The notes beneath the pieces were generated by a model. It worked only from the letters and a program-made list of their open reading frames with translations, was not told the origin of the DNA and ran no database searches. The position numbers and the translations under genes were made by a program. A DNA stretch of 64,000 nucleotides, taken from contig CM034388.1 in assembly GCA_019925095.2 (NCBI GenBank), positions 26,728,934 through 26,792,933 of the forward strand, read 5' to 3'. Numbering within the stretch: position 1 is the stretch's first letter; each line of letters starts with the position of its first letter. The DNA is from Dendrolimus kikuchii. Lineage: Eukaryota > Arthropoda > Insecta > Lepidoptera > Lasiocampidae. Below are positions 21,430 through 32,284 of the stretch, piece after piece.

Positions 21430-21510
21430 TTATAGCCACTCCATTTAAAGGTTGTCTGGAAGAAATCGCCATGGGCGATAAAACCTCCTATTGTACTTGT
21501 ATATCTTTAA
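21430..21510 (+). mobile_element. RTE-type LINE 3' end (family B), short
   Basis: GGTTGTCTGGAAGAAATCGC, then GGGCGATAAAACCTCCTATT and an AAT-repeat tail. It lies directly upstream of the RTE leader at 21530, giving a tail-to-head order. Confidence 0.65.
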
Positions 21511-21529
21511 TAATAATAATAATAGGTGA

Positions 21530-22070
21530 GTAGCGACACCTCGTACCTGACTCCGGGGGCCAAGGCAAGGCCCCCGCCTCAGTGCTTTCCTTAACCAGCT
21601 GGCACGGAGTGGAGATCGCTAGAGCTAAGACTCAAGCTCCAGGGGTGGAAGTGATAAATGGCATCACGTCAGAAGTAGCTTCGGTGAACCTGCAGCCCAC
21701 CTCTCTACACTCCTTAGCCACTCACACCCATGTTGCCCTTGTCTTCTATGGCATTTTTTGGGGCCCATGCAGGGAGTGGCGAGTCACCGTCTGCCCATTT
21801 TTCCATGTTCCCTGAACATTGCGACGGGCAGACGCCATAGTCCCAATATTCCCAGACCCCTAGTACCATTAGCAGTTCACCACAATAGCCCGGGGCTTGT
21901 CCTTGTGTGCACTACTATATAGTGTAGACAGGGATAATCGCCGGTTAGTGTCACACCACATTTACATTAAATTTGTTAAAGGGCCTCTACGCGTTGGCAT
22001 CCCCATGGCCCCACGCAAGCCTTCCAAAAGTCCGGGCCATTTTTATGGCCCGTGGTCTTGAAAGACATAC
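21530..22070 (+). mobile_element. RTE-like LINE 5' leader, isolated
   Basis: AGGTGAGTAGCGACACCTCG, CTCCGGGGGCCAAGGCAAGG, GCACGGAGTGGAGATCGCTA and so on to GGGCCATTTTTATGGCCCGT. It matches, in reverse, the leader of the element at 62056-63955 almost base for base. It breaks off at GTGGTC, just where the other copy goes on into the endonuclease frame, and continues as an AAT-rich run. A 77-codon frame (21582-21815) has a counterpart in the other copy. Confidence 0.75.
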
Positions 22071-22090
22071 AATAATAATAAATAATAGTT

Positions 22091-22172
22091 TGTCCATAGG
22101 CGATGGTAACCGCTTTCCACCAAGTGAGCCGTCTGCCTGTCTGCTGAACTCCTGCAATAAAAAATGAATAAA
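22091..22172 (+). mobile_element. Family A tail fragment
   Basis: TTGTCCATAGGCGATGGTAA to CTGAACTCCTGCAATAAAAA. Only the 3' tail; joined directly to the AAT run after the RTE leader. Confidence 0.75.
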
Positions 22173-22489
22173 AAAACTATGTAATATACACTAAAAATTC
22201 TTCACATTCTTTGTATATTTTCAATAATAACCAATTTGTAACAATTTTCTTACAGTCATAATATATTATTAAATTGTAATACTTTATTAATTTGATTAAA
22301 TATATGCATGGAATGCATTTTATATTGGTTATTAGCAAATAAAGTATTAACCCTAGTGGTTTTTTATACATTTTCCTTCCCTTCTTCCGTTGTCCTTCCC
22401 TTTGTATATTTATATTCTTCATTTTTGTACAATAAAATTTATTCTATTTAAAATTTTAAATCTATATCATATTTTGTAACAAAAGCCGC
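22173..22489. other. AT-rich, no recognised gene
   Basis: An 81-codon minus-strand frame is lysine- and isoleucine-rich, as expected of AT-rich DNA. Confidence 0.45.
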
Positions 22490-22491
22490 AC

Positions 22492-22572
22492 GTACACGTA
22501 TTATCAAGCAATCATCAGTAGAACACGTATCATCAAGCAATCACCGATAGAACACGTATTATCAAGCAATCA
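22492..22572 (+). repeat. Minisatellite, about 30 bp unit x 2.7
   Basis: Unit ACACGTATTATCAAGCAATC plus about 10 bp (ATCAGTAGA), three tandem copies with a few substitutions (TCATCAAGC; ACCGATAGA). Confidence 0.75.
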
Positions 22573-23744
22573 ACGTGACATGAGATCGCCAGGGTATAAA
22601 ACGCCAAAGTACGACGGATCACCGGTTTGATATTTTAAAAATTCACGCTCCCCGTGCAATGTTAAACTTAATTTACGCCTCTGATCAAATTTCCGATGGG
22701 CGCTACCTGCTTGATTATTGGAAAGATATACTTCATCCATGTATTATACGGTAGCTGTAATTTGCTGTTCACAGAGGGGCTTACCTGTTTTCCAAGCATA
22801 ATATATATTATTTTTTCTTAAAATATAAATTTGGTACATCACACACACGATTTTCACAATCGAATATGTGGCGTCACGTTTCTTCCACCAATTTATTGAT
22901 GTATAATTTAGCATACTTAAAGACTATGGTCAATGCTTGAGCGTGATGCTAAGTAAATGCAGATGATAGATATCGCTGTTAGAGTTTCCGATAAGATTGG
23001 GCATGTGTGTATCATTAAAAATTCCCAATCTCATAAAGGTGTAAACATAATATTTAATGTTGATTAGAATATTGATGTGCACATCACGTAAATGATAAAG
23101 GTTTCTGTATATATAGTCTAAGGAAAATTAGGAAGATTTAAGAAGAAAATAATATACTGCAAGAATACAACAACCACGAGGATGAAGTCGCGGGCACAGC
23201 TAGTCAATTATATTAGTGTAGGTTTAAGAGAACTCAGCTCGTTCTTTCTTTCTTTCAAAGCTAAGAACAAAGTGTGCATAAGTGTTCATGCATCATAACG
23301 AAAAGACGTGTACCTACATTTTATTCGACACCGACTTCAACTGGACATTATCCAATAATGACACTACGTTATTTAATTTTGTTTCACTTTTAAATGACGT
23401 ACAATAATTATATACAACAATATGAAATTTTAAAATAATTTCGCATTATATACATTTAAAGATATAGAATATATTTATTGCGTAATGCATGTACATGCAC
23501 TTTGTACAAAGATGTTACGGTTTTTACAGTATCAATGCATTCGGCCCATAATTGGGCGTGCAAAATTAAAATTACAATATTGATTTATAAACTTATTTTT
23601 ACAAACAATGAATCAATACAATTAGAATTAAAAATTAATAATAATAATCAAATACATACAATATAATAATAATCTATAAATAATCTAAATAATAAAATGC
23701 CTACTATTAAAGCATGTCAAATATATTTAAGTCAGTTCATAGTG
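22573..23744. other. No recognised gene
   Basis: At 23178-23206 GATGAAGTCGCGGGCACAGC then TAGT is the minus-strand start of a CTAG-type repeat (as at 51453), whose body probably extends left to about 22980. The rest is featureless AT-rich DNA. Confidence 0.4.
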
Positions 23745-23905
23745 TTTCATCGTCCATAAACATGTTTATATTATAATAGCATTTAGTGGTCAGTAGCAAA
23801 TTTATTTTTTTCTTAAATAGTCTACATGGCAGTTCTCTAAGAGATTTCGGAAGCTTATTGTATACGAAGGGCCCCATGCAATAGACACTTCTGTGATATG
23901 AAATT
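23745..23905 (-). pseudogene. Jockey-like LINE C-terminal fragment
   Basis: Minus-strand translation gives MGPFVYNKLPKSLRELP, then FKKKINLLL and KCYYNINMFMDDET with a stop. This is the common end of insect Jockey-type ORF2 proteins (VYNKLP..., KCYY...). About 50 codons, 5'-truncated. Confidence 0.65.
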
Positions 23906-24124
23906 GTTATTTTGAATTAATACATATTATGTAAGCTATGACAGTGTGTGTATGTAACAATTTCAGTTATTTTCACTACAAATTTTCGTATGTCTTTATA
24001 AGGCGAAATATGTACAAAGAATACTTTTATCTCCGTGTTCTGACAACTAAATCAATTTCATTTCATTTCAACAGACAAGACTTTTCATATTGTCCTCTAA
24101 TCCATTCCTTCTGTCTGATATAAA

Positions 24125-24402
24125 ATTTCCTGCGGCCGGGCGGCTTGTTGTAAGAGGCGACAAAACTTCCCACAGTCAGGTGGTAGGGCATTTGCCCGTC
24201 TGGATGACTACCACCTCTGGTCTAGAGTACGCCGCCATAACATCCTTGGGTTGTGTTCCGGCATTAGTGGTCAGGTTCCAGTCTCCCATTAGAGAGCAGC
24301 AGCGCATTTGTAGAACCTGTGGTGTTGCGAATATCCATAGGCGATGGTAATCGCTTTCCACTGTGCGCCGTCTGCCTATCTCCTGAACTGATGCAATACC
24401 AA
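24125..24402 (+). mobile_element. Family A element, 5'-truncated slightly
   Basis: AATTTCCTGCGGCCGGGCGG to CTGAACTGATGCAATACC. It lacks the first ~25 bp and has a deletion near the GTGGGCCGTC block. Confidence 0.8.
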
Positions 24403-24429
24403 CCAATCCCCTCTATGCCATTCTAAAGG

Positions 24430-24535
24430 TTGGCAACGCTTTGGCTTTGCCCCTAGTATGTCAACGCCCATAAGCGACGGTCAATACTTTCCATAAGATA
24501 GATCTCCTGCTAGTTTGTCAGCTTCATGATATAGA
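24430..24535 (+). mobile_element. CR1/Jockey-type LINE tail fragment
   Basis: AAGGTTGGCAACGC, GTCAACGCCCATAAGCGACG, GATCTCCTGCTAGTTTGTC: the layout of the LINE Z/family A tail but diverged; probably a different LINE of the same group. Confidence 0.5.
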
Positions 24536-24539
24536 AGGA

Positions 24540-25068
24540 CCAAAAGCAACAATTCATAAAATAAAATAATTTTCTACCAAAATTTCAATTGTTTCTAGAA
24601 CATTGTTGTTTTGCGTGGATTCGGGAAATATTTTACGATAGCCGTAAAGAAAACCCATCAAGAGTGAGTAATTGAGTTTGCAACGCTCTAACGGCCGTCA
24701 TTCTCGTGTTTTAGGCATTTCTGCTATTCTCTTGTAACCTGATTTTGAAATTACGCAGTACTTGTTACTAGCTTTACGATATTTTTTCCTACGTGAAATC
24801 TACAATTTCTGAGATAAAGCAACCTTGCATTCTTTTAGTCTTTAAGACATATCTATAGTTATATCTATTAATCTAGGTGAACTGTATCTTCTATCCGTAG
24901 AGTGCCTGAAAAGAGTAAAGTGGACTGTATGTATAGGTAGACTAGAAATATCTGAATTTCAGAAGTGAGCGCCTTTAATAATTTGACTAGAGTTAGTGTT
25001 TTCTTATTGTTGTTTGCAACCAAGCAACCTGAGCTATTTTGAAATTTTAAAATTTCATATAAAATAAT
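24540..25068. other. No recognised gene
   Basis: AT-rich; a 91-codon minus-strand frame (24868-25143) runs into a LINE C copy and has no family features. Confidence 0.4.
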
Positions 25069-25081
25069 AAGTTTGAGTATT

Positions 25082-25372
25082 ACATACATACATAACTTCA
25101 CGCCAGTTCCCTTGCGGGGTAGGCACGGACAACAGAGCGCCATTTAGGCTTATTCTTACACACCTCACTTGCTTCTTTGACATTCATAGCTCTTGTCATG
25201 CACGCTCGTCTGTTCTTAAGGCTCCTGACATCACCTTTTGCTAATACACGATCAATTTGATCATGGAAGGTGTGTCGTGGCCTTCCACGACTTCTGCATC
25301 CATCCACTTTTGCATTGTATTCTGTTTAGTCATTCTTTCAACATGCATTCTTTCCACATGCCCGAACCACCG
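25082..25372 (-). mobile_element. LINE C 3' end, 13 bp target duplication
   Basis: Minus strand. AAGTTTGAGTATT on both sides (25069-25081, 25373-25385). A 69-codon frame keeps DGCRSRGRPRHTFHDQIDRV to the C-terminal YPARELA and stop. The internal 5' truncation lies a few codons after WFGHVER. Confidence 0.85.
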
Positions 25373-25447
25373 AAGTTTGAGTATTTATCTATCTAATGCC
25401 TTTTTCCTGCACCACCTATATCTCTTGATTAAAATTTCTTTCATTTC

Positions 25448-25575
25448 GGTTGTCTGGAAGAGCTCGCTTTGAGAAATAAGGCCGCCTATTGTATTGCCTA
25501 GAAAATATTGTAAATATGGTCTGTTTTTGTAATTGTATATTTTGGTGTGCAATAAAGTGTTATCTCTCTCTATAT
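25448..25575 (+). mobile_element. RTE-type LINE 3' end (family B)
   Basis: GGTTGTCTGGAAGAGCTCGC, GGCCGCCTATTGTATTGCCT, GGTGTGCAATAAAGTGTTAT then a CTCTC tail. Plus-strand copy, matching the reverse of 9481-9655. Confidence 0.75.
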
Positions 25576-26094
25576 ATTTAAATCATGTACTCCCCAACGC
25601 TAGTTTAGTCCATACACTACTAGAATTTTGAGGGTGTCTGGACCAAACTGACCTCATATTCGGATTAAGTACATCGAAACACATGGAAGAATACATGGGT
25701 CTGCTCAAAAGTACAAACCACTTTTTTATGGTCCTAATAGATGTTGAAAAGCACTTACAATTCCGTTGCGTGATATAGGAGGAATTAGTGGATATATAGA
25801 CAGACGTGGAAAGCGACTTTGTTTTATACTATGTAAAGATATGAAATATCGGGTATATAATTTTAAGCATCAATTTCCGCGCCCTTTCGATGTGGAGCAG
25901 GGCATTTTAACCCAAACTGAGGGTCGAACACAAACACTTATCTTGATTATTTTCTTTATTGATCACTTCAATTCTGAATTAAGGTTTATGATTGATGATG
26001 TTTTAAGAACATCGTTGGTTTATTATAGAGCTGACGTTAAGACGAAAATAAAGCTTTGATATTTTTTGTTCGTTGATCAAATGTTAGAGTTATC
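25576..26094. other. Unassigned stretch with a 97-codon frame
   Basis: A plus-strand frame at 25766-26059 (start MRDIGGISGYIDRRGK, end DVKTKIKL) matches no family I recognise. There are no splice, promoter or partner signals to support a gene. Probably chance or a transposon relic. Confidence 0.25.
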
Positions 26095-26765
26095 GAGTAA
26101 CATTACATAGTTGTTCTTGTCGTGTTTCTTTTTAAAGTTAATAATTGATTTTGTTATGTACCCTCTTATTTCTAAACGATACTATCGGCCATTTCCTTAA
26201 TTTAATACTAATGTTATATTTTTATTTATTCTGTGATTAGTGCCTGTTTTGTATAGTTCTCCATAATTTACCTCAATTTTATATAACAATAATATATAGT
26301 GATTGTGTACAGATTATATTTCAAAATCAATTGTGTATAGACGGTATTCACTATATTTTGTTTTCATTTTAGCAGACGCGATAGGTTTGTACTGTGTTCA
26401 GTTTATTTTATTACATGTAAAACTTTTAAATATAATGTTTTATATAATATCTTGTATAAAATATTATCTGGAATTTCCAAACAGTAATGTATTCAATTCT
26501 TTTCATTGATAATACTTTAATTAAAATAGTTTATCAATACTTCAATCCACTATCGGTTGTGCCAAATGCTAAGTAAGTTTCATGTACTGTAAAATTGTTG
26601 GAGGGATGGCGAGGTGTTCTAAAAATGTTTGTATACAGTGTGAAAAATTAGTGTATAATACGTGTTAAAACCGTAAGGTTCTCTGATTATAAAGTATTAT
26701 GATCAGTTGCTGTTCTTATACTACCATAAACCCTTCTGAGTTGTTGCAAGTGTTACACAATGCTA
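26095..26765 (-). repeat. Repeat P, copy 2 (uninterrupted)
   Basis: Inverted relative to copy 1 at 17085-18640, and it preserves the empty site of the 886 bp insertion (GTATAGTTCTCCATAATTT). Noncoding. Confidence 0.7.
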
Positions 26766-26871
26766 AAAAAAAACGTGTCAAGCTATCGCCTCCGATTTAT
26801 CATAACTGACATCTGTATCTAAATAGTTTTTGTCTCAAATTATATATTAAACTATTATTTTGTTTTAAGAG

Positions 26872-27192
26872 TGTCGGGGTGAAGGTAAGGAAAGGAATAC
26901 TCCGGTGGTTCGAGCATGTCGAAATAATGATGATGAAAGAATGACTAAACAGATATACAATGCAAAAGTGGATGGATGCAGAAGTCGTGGAAGGCCACAA
27001 TACACCTTCCATGATCAAATTGATCGTGTACTAGCAGAAGGTGATGTCAGGAGCCTTAAAAACAGACGAGCGTGCATGACAAGAGCTATGAATATCAAAG
27101 AAGCAAGTGAGTTGTGTAAGAATAAGCCTGAATGGCGCTCTGTTGTTCGTGCCTACCCCGCAAGGGAACTGGCGTGGCATGTATGTATGTAT
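26872..27192 (+). mobile_element. LINE C 3' end
   Basis: Starts GTGTCGGGGTGAAGGTAAGG and ends in a TATG repeat. The frame from about 26905 to 27171 is mostly open (KQIYNAKVDGCRSRGRPQYT ... YPARELA), but the stop is replaced by TGG and reading runs on. No clear target duplication. Confidence 0.8.
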
Positions 27193-27204
27193 CATGCTAG
27201 TATC

Positions 27205-27290
27205 ATGCAGATGTCCATGGGCGACGGTAGCCACTTGCCATCAAGTGGATCCGTCTGCCAGTTTGCCTATAAGCAAACATAAAAAAAAGA
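27205..27290 (+). mobile_element. CR1/Jockey-type LINE tail fragment
   Basis: CAGATGTCCATGGGCGACGG, CCACTTGCCATCAAGTGGAT, GTCTGCCAGTTTGCCTATAA then an A-rich end. Same tail group as family A and LINE Z, but a distinct subtype. It abuts the TATG tail of LINE C. Confidence 0.6.
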
Positions 27291-27404
27291 AAAGAAAATT
27301 CTCTATAGTTTATTAATGGATGTTTTTTTTGGGTTATGTCAAGCTTTTCTCACAAGTAATTTTCTAAATGTGTATGTAAATGTATACCTATATTATGTTA
27401 TATC

Positions 27405-27705
27405 CGTGCAGGAACGGACAAAGAATATCATTTCCTGCGGCCGGGCGGCTTGTCGTAAGATGCGAATAAACAACCCATAGCCAGGTGTTAGGGCTTTGTG
27501 CTCGTCTGGATGGCTACCACCCGTGCTCTAGAGTATGCCGCCATAACAACCTTGAGTTCAGGCCAGGTTCCAGTCTCCCTTTAGAGAACGGCAGCACATT
27601 GACAGCGCCTTTGATGTTACCAATGTACATAGGCGACGGCAACCGCTTTCCATCAGGTGGGCCGTCTGCCCGTCTGCTGAACTCATGCAATAAAATAAAG
27701 TGTGC
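27405..27705 (+). mobile_element. Family A SINE-like element
   Basis: TATCCGTGCAGGAACGGACA to CTGAACTCATGCAATAAAAT. Full length, moderately diverged. Confidence 0.8.
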
Positions 27706-27719
27706 GTTTCAAATTGTGT

Positions 27720-28800
27720 AACTTGAGAAAAGCTTACGTTATTACTTAAATTTTATGTATATTAATATGATAATGTAAGGAAAGGTTATTTATTAATAAA
27801 ATCTTTTATTGATTATAAAATATATTTTATTCTTAGTTACAATTCTTGAATATGTACATTAGAATTTTGCGTATGTACATTATTAGTCTCATTTTTTTAT
27901 CTAATTACCGAAATACGGCTAGCTCTGTGGATCAGAGTGAGATAGGCGGAACCTGCCTACCGCTGCCGTATGCGTGAGAGAAAGTGAAGACAGACTGGCG
28001 CCGTAACGCGTTACGTAAAGAAGCGGTTTACCTTCCCATAAGAAGTTGTCACTTCAAAAAATATCGCTTGAAACAAATAGCATTTTAACCTTCGATATAA
28101 TCAACATCAATATAAAGTACAAGCACATCAAAAAAAGGTACTTGCAGTTTATGAATCTCATTTGTTCTGAGTAGGGATAAAGCCTACAGACAAGTAGACA
28201 TAGGGCGACTACGATAACCATTACGCCAACCGTGCCGTCATAACGATATCCTTTTACAGCATCATAATAACCCTTAAAATTAAAGAGCGTGGCGAGCAAC
28301 GCTCGGAAAACCGTGAAATATTTTCCCTTAAATAATAAAGAATTACGTCCGAACATGAGGGTCGATCAACAGTCACCTTCCGAGCTAGGGGAAGTAATTT
28401 GCTTCTCCTATACCACGTTAACATTACAGCAATAAAACTAGATAAAAACTAAATGTATATCATATCTTAAAATACATAAGGTATCAAATTGCTAAAAGAC
28501 TGGTTATCCAACTGCATAAGTCGATTGTGACCCCACGCGTTATGGAGTGCTACCAACGAACATAAAACATAATAATAATATTACTATTTGTTTTACATAA
28601 TGTATTCGATAAGTTTGTGTGAATGATATATGGATTGTCGAGAACTTCGGACTGGTAAATATATTGCCCAAATTTAAATATTTTTGACATAAGACTGGAT
28701 GTATACTAAGTTAGGCGTGTTGCCATCTTACTTTCAGTTTGTAGATAATACCTTCTTTTTGAAGTGAAACTTCTATATAGACGGGGAGTCTTAGGATTTT
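27720..28800. other. No confirmed gene; one hydrophobic 100-codon frame
   Basis: A minus-strand frame at 28054-28356 (MFGRNSLLFKG...) has two hydrophobic runs (about residues 44-60 and 72-95), as expected of a membrane protein but also of AT-rich chance frames. Upstream text GGCGCCGTAACGCGTTACGT looks repeat-derived. I do not call a gene. Confidence 0.3.
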
Positions 28801-29037
28801 TCTGTCACGAAAAAGCGTTACGGCCGCGTGGAGGAGCGGCATAAATTTAGATTATACGTGGTGAGAGGCGGCATAATTTTAGAGTAGACTATGGATGCAT
28901 TTTTTGGCTCCGGATCGAATTCAGTTTTTTTGATTGATAAAATAAAATAGGTTAAAACAAAAAATGCATTCATTAAAATGTACCCAACCTAACCAAATCA
29001 TAATTTGCAGTAAACCTGCGAAAAATCGAAATGTGTG

Positions 29038-29111
29038 CTGGGACACAGTAGAAGTGAAACTTCAACGGACAAGTGGAAAGGTGGAAGTTTCACTTCTACT
29101 ATGTGTCCCAG
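29038..29111. repeat. Foldback, 26 bp arms around AGAAGTGAAACTTC
   Basis: 29038-29063 (CTGGGACACAGTAGAAGTGA then AACTTC) pairs with 29084-29111, with a 2 nt bulge and 20 nt loop. GAAGTGAAACTTCT also stands alone at about 28766, so the arm may belong to a dispersed repeat. Confidence 0.7.
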
Positions 29112-29659
29112 TTTTGTTCATGGCTCTGAACGATTTGTATGTTTAGCCGGTGTCAAGTAAGCATGAATAGAAGAATGTTTCAGTACATTTTTCAGACAAA
29201 ACTATTAGTCTAATTATATGTAGATTTTTCACCGACGGCAAATGGAAGTTTTTGTGGCAGCTGCGAAAAGGCACGTTTCACTACACATTTTTTTCCACAC
29301 AATTGTACAATTTTCCATTGAAAACAATCAATATTTACATTTTTAATCAACTTCAGAAAAAGGTGGTTATAAACGTTTGCAACACCAGAAATAGAGTCAA
29401 CTCGTTGCCAGCCTCCAGGATAGGATAAAAGAGATGGGATAGGAAAGATGGAATAAAGAGGATAGGATTGATTACTCACTCATTGTACGAAACACGATCA
29501 GCTCAAGGGTAATCATTTCATGCCGATATTCTGTGTAAGAGTGGTATTACACCAGTCGGGCCAGCCCTGAGAGCTGTAATCAAAATAATGATTCCAGGAT
29601 GGTTCTACCACAAAGAAAGAGAGAAGAAAAATATTTATTGTCGAAAATGAATGCACATC

Positions 29660-30575
29660 AAACTAAATAAATATTTAACCGACTTCTTTCTACAACATCT
29701 TGAAGTCGGTGCCAAGTAAAACATAAAACAATAACAACAAATTTACAAAATGTAGTAATTTGAATGTTTTACTTGACATAGACTTCAAGATGTTGTAGAA
29801 AGAAGTCAGTTAAATATTTATTTTTTGTTTTTTATCGTGAAGTCGGTTTTGTTTTTGTCAATTTTTTTTTTACTTTTTAGTAGCGCCAAATACTTCAATA
29901 GATTTAGAAATAATATATTAAGTACCTGTAGAAATTGTACAACTAGTACGCGTATAAAAATTTGCCATCTCACTCTTCGGTGTATATGCTCTTCAACAAG
30001 GGTTGCTCTCGATTTCCTTGCCATCTACAAATCAGATTCTGACTTGATGACTATGGGACCATCTCGGGAGTAAAAAACACAATTTGAAAATCGGTTCACA
30101 ATTGGAGGAGAAATCGCGTAACCTGCATATAAAAATTTAAGCGCCTGTAGAAAATATAAGACCTACACGCGTATACAAGGTTTTATTTTAAGAATTTGAG
30201 GGTTCAATTTAATAATGATTATGCTCGATATCCCTGGGGTCCGATCGACTCATCAGATCCTGACTTAGCGACCATGGTACTGCCTCGGGAGTATACTTAC
30301 GAGTAAAGAAATCAAATTTAAAAACGGTTTACAATTGACGGAGATATCGTTTTACGAAAACTTGGTTAACAATTTTCGTGAGTTTCTCTAATTTCTTGAA
30401 ACTCACTCGTCAGACACTAACATAGTGACCATGAAACCAATTCGGGCGTATAACCTTTCGATTAAAAGAAAATTTTTGTAAATCGGTTCACAATTGACGG
30501 AGAAATCGAGTAATAAACATAAAAAAAACATACAGACGAATTGAGAACCTCCTCATTTTTGAAGTCATAAAACAT
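29660..30575 (+). repeat. Repeat Q, long copy with foldback start
   Basis: Opens with a foldback: 29668-29721 (ACCGACTTCTTTCTACAACA ...) pairs with 29765-29820 around a ~45 nt loop. Three related blocks of about 170-220 bp follow, each with an ACCTGTAGAAA or equivalent, CATC(T)CGGGAGT and TCGGTTCACAATTG.GGAG. It ends GAATTGAGAACCTCCTCATT. Noncoding; a non-autonomous DNA element is likely but unproven. Confidence 0.6.
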
Positions 30576-31088
30576 AAAGACAATTATTTTATAAAACACA
30601 AAATATTTTAAAAAACAAAATGTACATAACATTCACGGCAATGAGGCCGACAATTCAGCATTATGCTGTGTCAAGAAGAGCTGACACAATGCTGATTGTC
30701 AGTTCCAGTTTTGTCTAAAATAATTAATACGCGTTTCTTCCTTCTTTTGTTACTTAATATAAAGAAACAGGCCGAAGGTCCATCTGGTGATATAATTATA
30801 TTTCACTGTGAAAATGGTACGACGATTCAGTTAACGACATTGAAATGACAAACATTTTACGCGCTGCTGACAATGTTCTAATTAAATGAATATTTCATCT
30901 TCACTAATTATTCACGTAAACGTAAATCGAGTTACGAACCTTTGGTAGGGAGGGAACCCGGAAGTGGATTTTTATTATTACATATGTCGTATATTGGTTG
31001 GAAAGCTGCCAGAACATTTTCTGTTTTATGAGACCCTAATAATTAGAAGTAGAACACAGAGAGTTTATGTAAATATTTTTAAGGGCTG
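30576..31088. other. No recognised gene
   Basis: GCATTATGCTGTGTCAAGAA and CTGACACAATGCTGA around 30660-30700 form a short imperfect inverted repeat. Nothing else. Confidence 0.4.
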
Positions 31089-31101
31089 ATTTTTCAAAAG
31101 T

Positions 31102-31413
31102 GGTGGTTCAAAAGCTCCGGTGGTTCGGGCATGTGGAAAGAATGCATGATGAAAGAATGACTAAACAGATATACAATGCAAAAGTGGATGGATGCAGAAG
31201 TTGTGGAAGGCCACGACACACCTTCCATGATCAAATTGATCGTATACTAGCGGAGGGTGATGTCAGGAGCCTTAAGAACAGACGAGTGTGCATGACAAGA
31301 GTTATGAATGTCAAGGAAGCAAGTAAGGTGTGTAAGAATGGGCCTAAATGGCGCTCTGTTGTTCGTGCCTACCCCGCAAGGGAACTGGCGTGAAGTTATG
31401 TATGTATGTATGT
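31102..31413 (+). mobile_element. LINE C 3' end, best frame, 13 bp target duplication
   Basis: ATTTTTCAAAAGT on both sides (31089-31101, 31414-31426). The frame is open through the whole insert: LRWFGHVERMHDERMTKQIY, NAKVDGC, GRPRHTFHDQIDR, RSLKNRRVCMTR, WRSVVRAYPARELA, stop, then the TATG tail. It is the C-terminus of an RTE-type LINE reverse transcriptase, 5'-truncated so not functional. A near-complete frame suggests a young copy. Confidence 0.87.
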
Positions 31414-31660
31414 ATTTTTCAAAAGTAAGGTAAACATTATTCATCAAGTAAGTTGGAATTCTGGTTGTTGATGTAACATAATTCGCTGACCTAAAACTTT
31501 GTTTCTTACAAAATTCTATGTAATCCGTAGAATTTCTCTCAATAAAGCTTTTACTTTAATGAGGGTTGTTTTAAGTTCTGACAACTTTTGAATTTTTAAG
31601 TTTTTAAAATGTTATTTCACAAACATACTTAATATTATTTTTCCTTGATTGGGAAGTATT

Positions 31661-31970
31661 TTTTTTATTGCATGAGTTCAGCAGACAAGCGGACGGCCCA
31701 CTTGATGGAAATCGGTTGCCATCCGCCTATGGACATTTGCAACACCAAAGGTGCTAGAAATGCGCTGTTGCTCTCTGAAGGGAGACTAGAACCTGGTCAC
31801 TAATGCCAGAACACAACTCAAGGTTATGGCGGTATACTCTAGATTAGGGATGGTAGCCATCTAGACGGGCAAAAATACCCTACCACCTGGCTGTGGGTTG
31901 TTTTGTCGCCTCTTACGACAGGCCACCTGGCCGCAGGAAATTGTATTCTTTCTCCGTGCCTGCACGGATA
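31661..31970 (-). mobile_element. Family A SINE-like element
   Basis: T-run tail at about 31661, body, end TGCCTGCACGGATA. GAAGTAT flanks both ends (within 31651-31661 and 31971-31977), a plausible 7 bp duplication. Confidence 0.8.
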
Positions 31971-31989
31971 GAAGTATGCCTCGCTTATA

Positions 31990-32230
31990 CATTTTTTCTG
32001 ATCTAATGTGCATATTGTTACAATTACCACGTCTTAACGGTGAAAGGAAACTTGACTTATTTATTTACTTCCTACAAAAAAAAAAGAAACAGAATACAAA
32101 ATTACAGAACATTAAAGCGGGAAAGATAAGATACGGTGATCATGACAGCGAGATAATTGATGTGTGAAACCCGCTAATCCGAGCTGGGTAAGCGTGGAGA
32201 AAATACCGTTCCATTCACTACTTCACTCAT
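31990..32230 (+). mobile_element. SINE N, divergent and interrupted
   Basis: GTGCATATTGTTACAATTAC then CACGTCTTAACGG and, after an A-rich insert, GAGATAATTGATGTGTGAAA, CCCGCTAATCCGAGCTGGGT and AAGCGTGGAGAA. Same order as 19070-19280. Confidence 0.5.
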
Positions 32231-32284
32231 TTTCGGCTCATTTATATGGCTATTTTACATAGATCGTTTTTATTACATACATAT

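Noticed and set aside
17085..26765. Inverted repeat P pair as one giant 9.7 kb palindrome
   Set aside because: Similarity is limited to about 670 bp on each side; the DNA between is unrelated, so these are two copies of one dispersed repeat.
28054..28356. 100-codon hydrophobic frame as a host membrane protein
   Set aside because: AT-rich chance frames are often hydrophobic. No splice sites, homologue or conserved motif seen.
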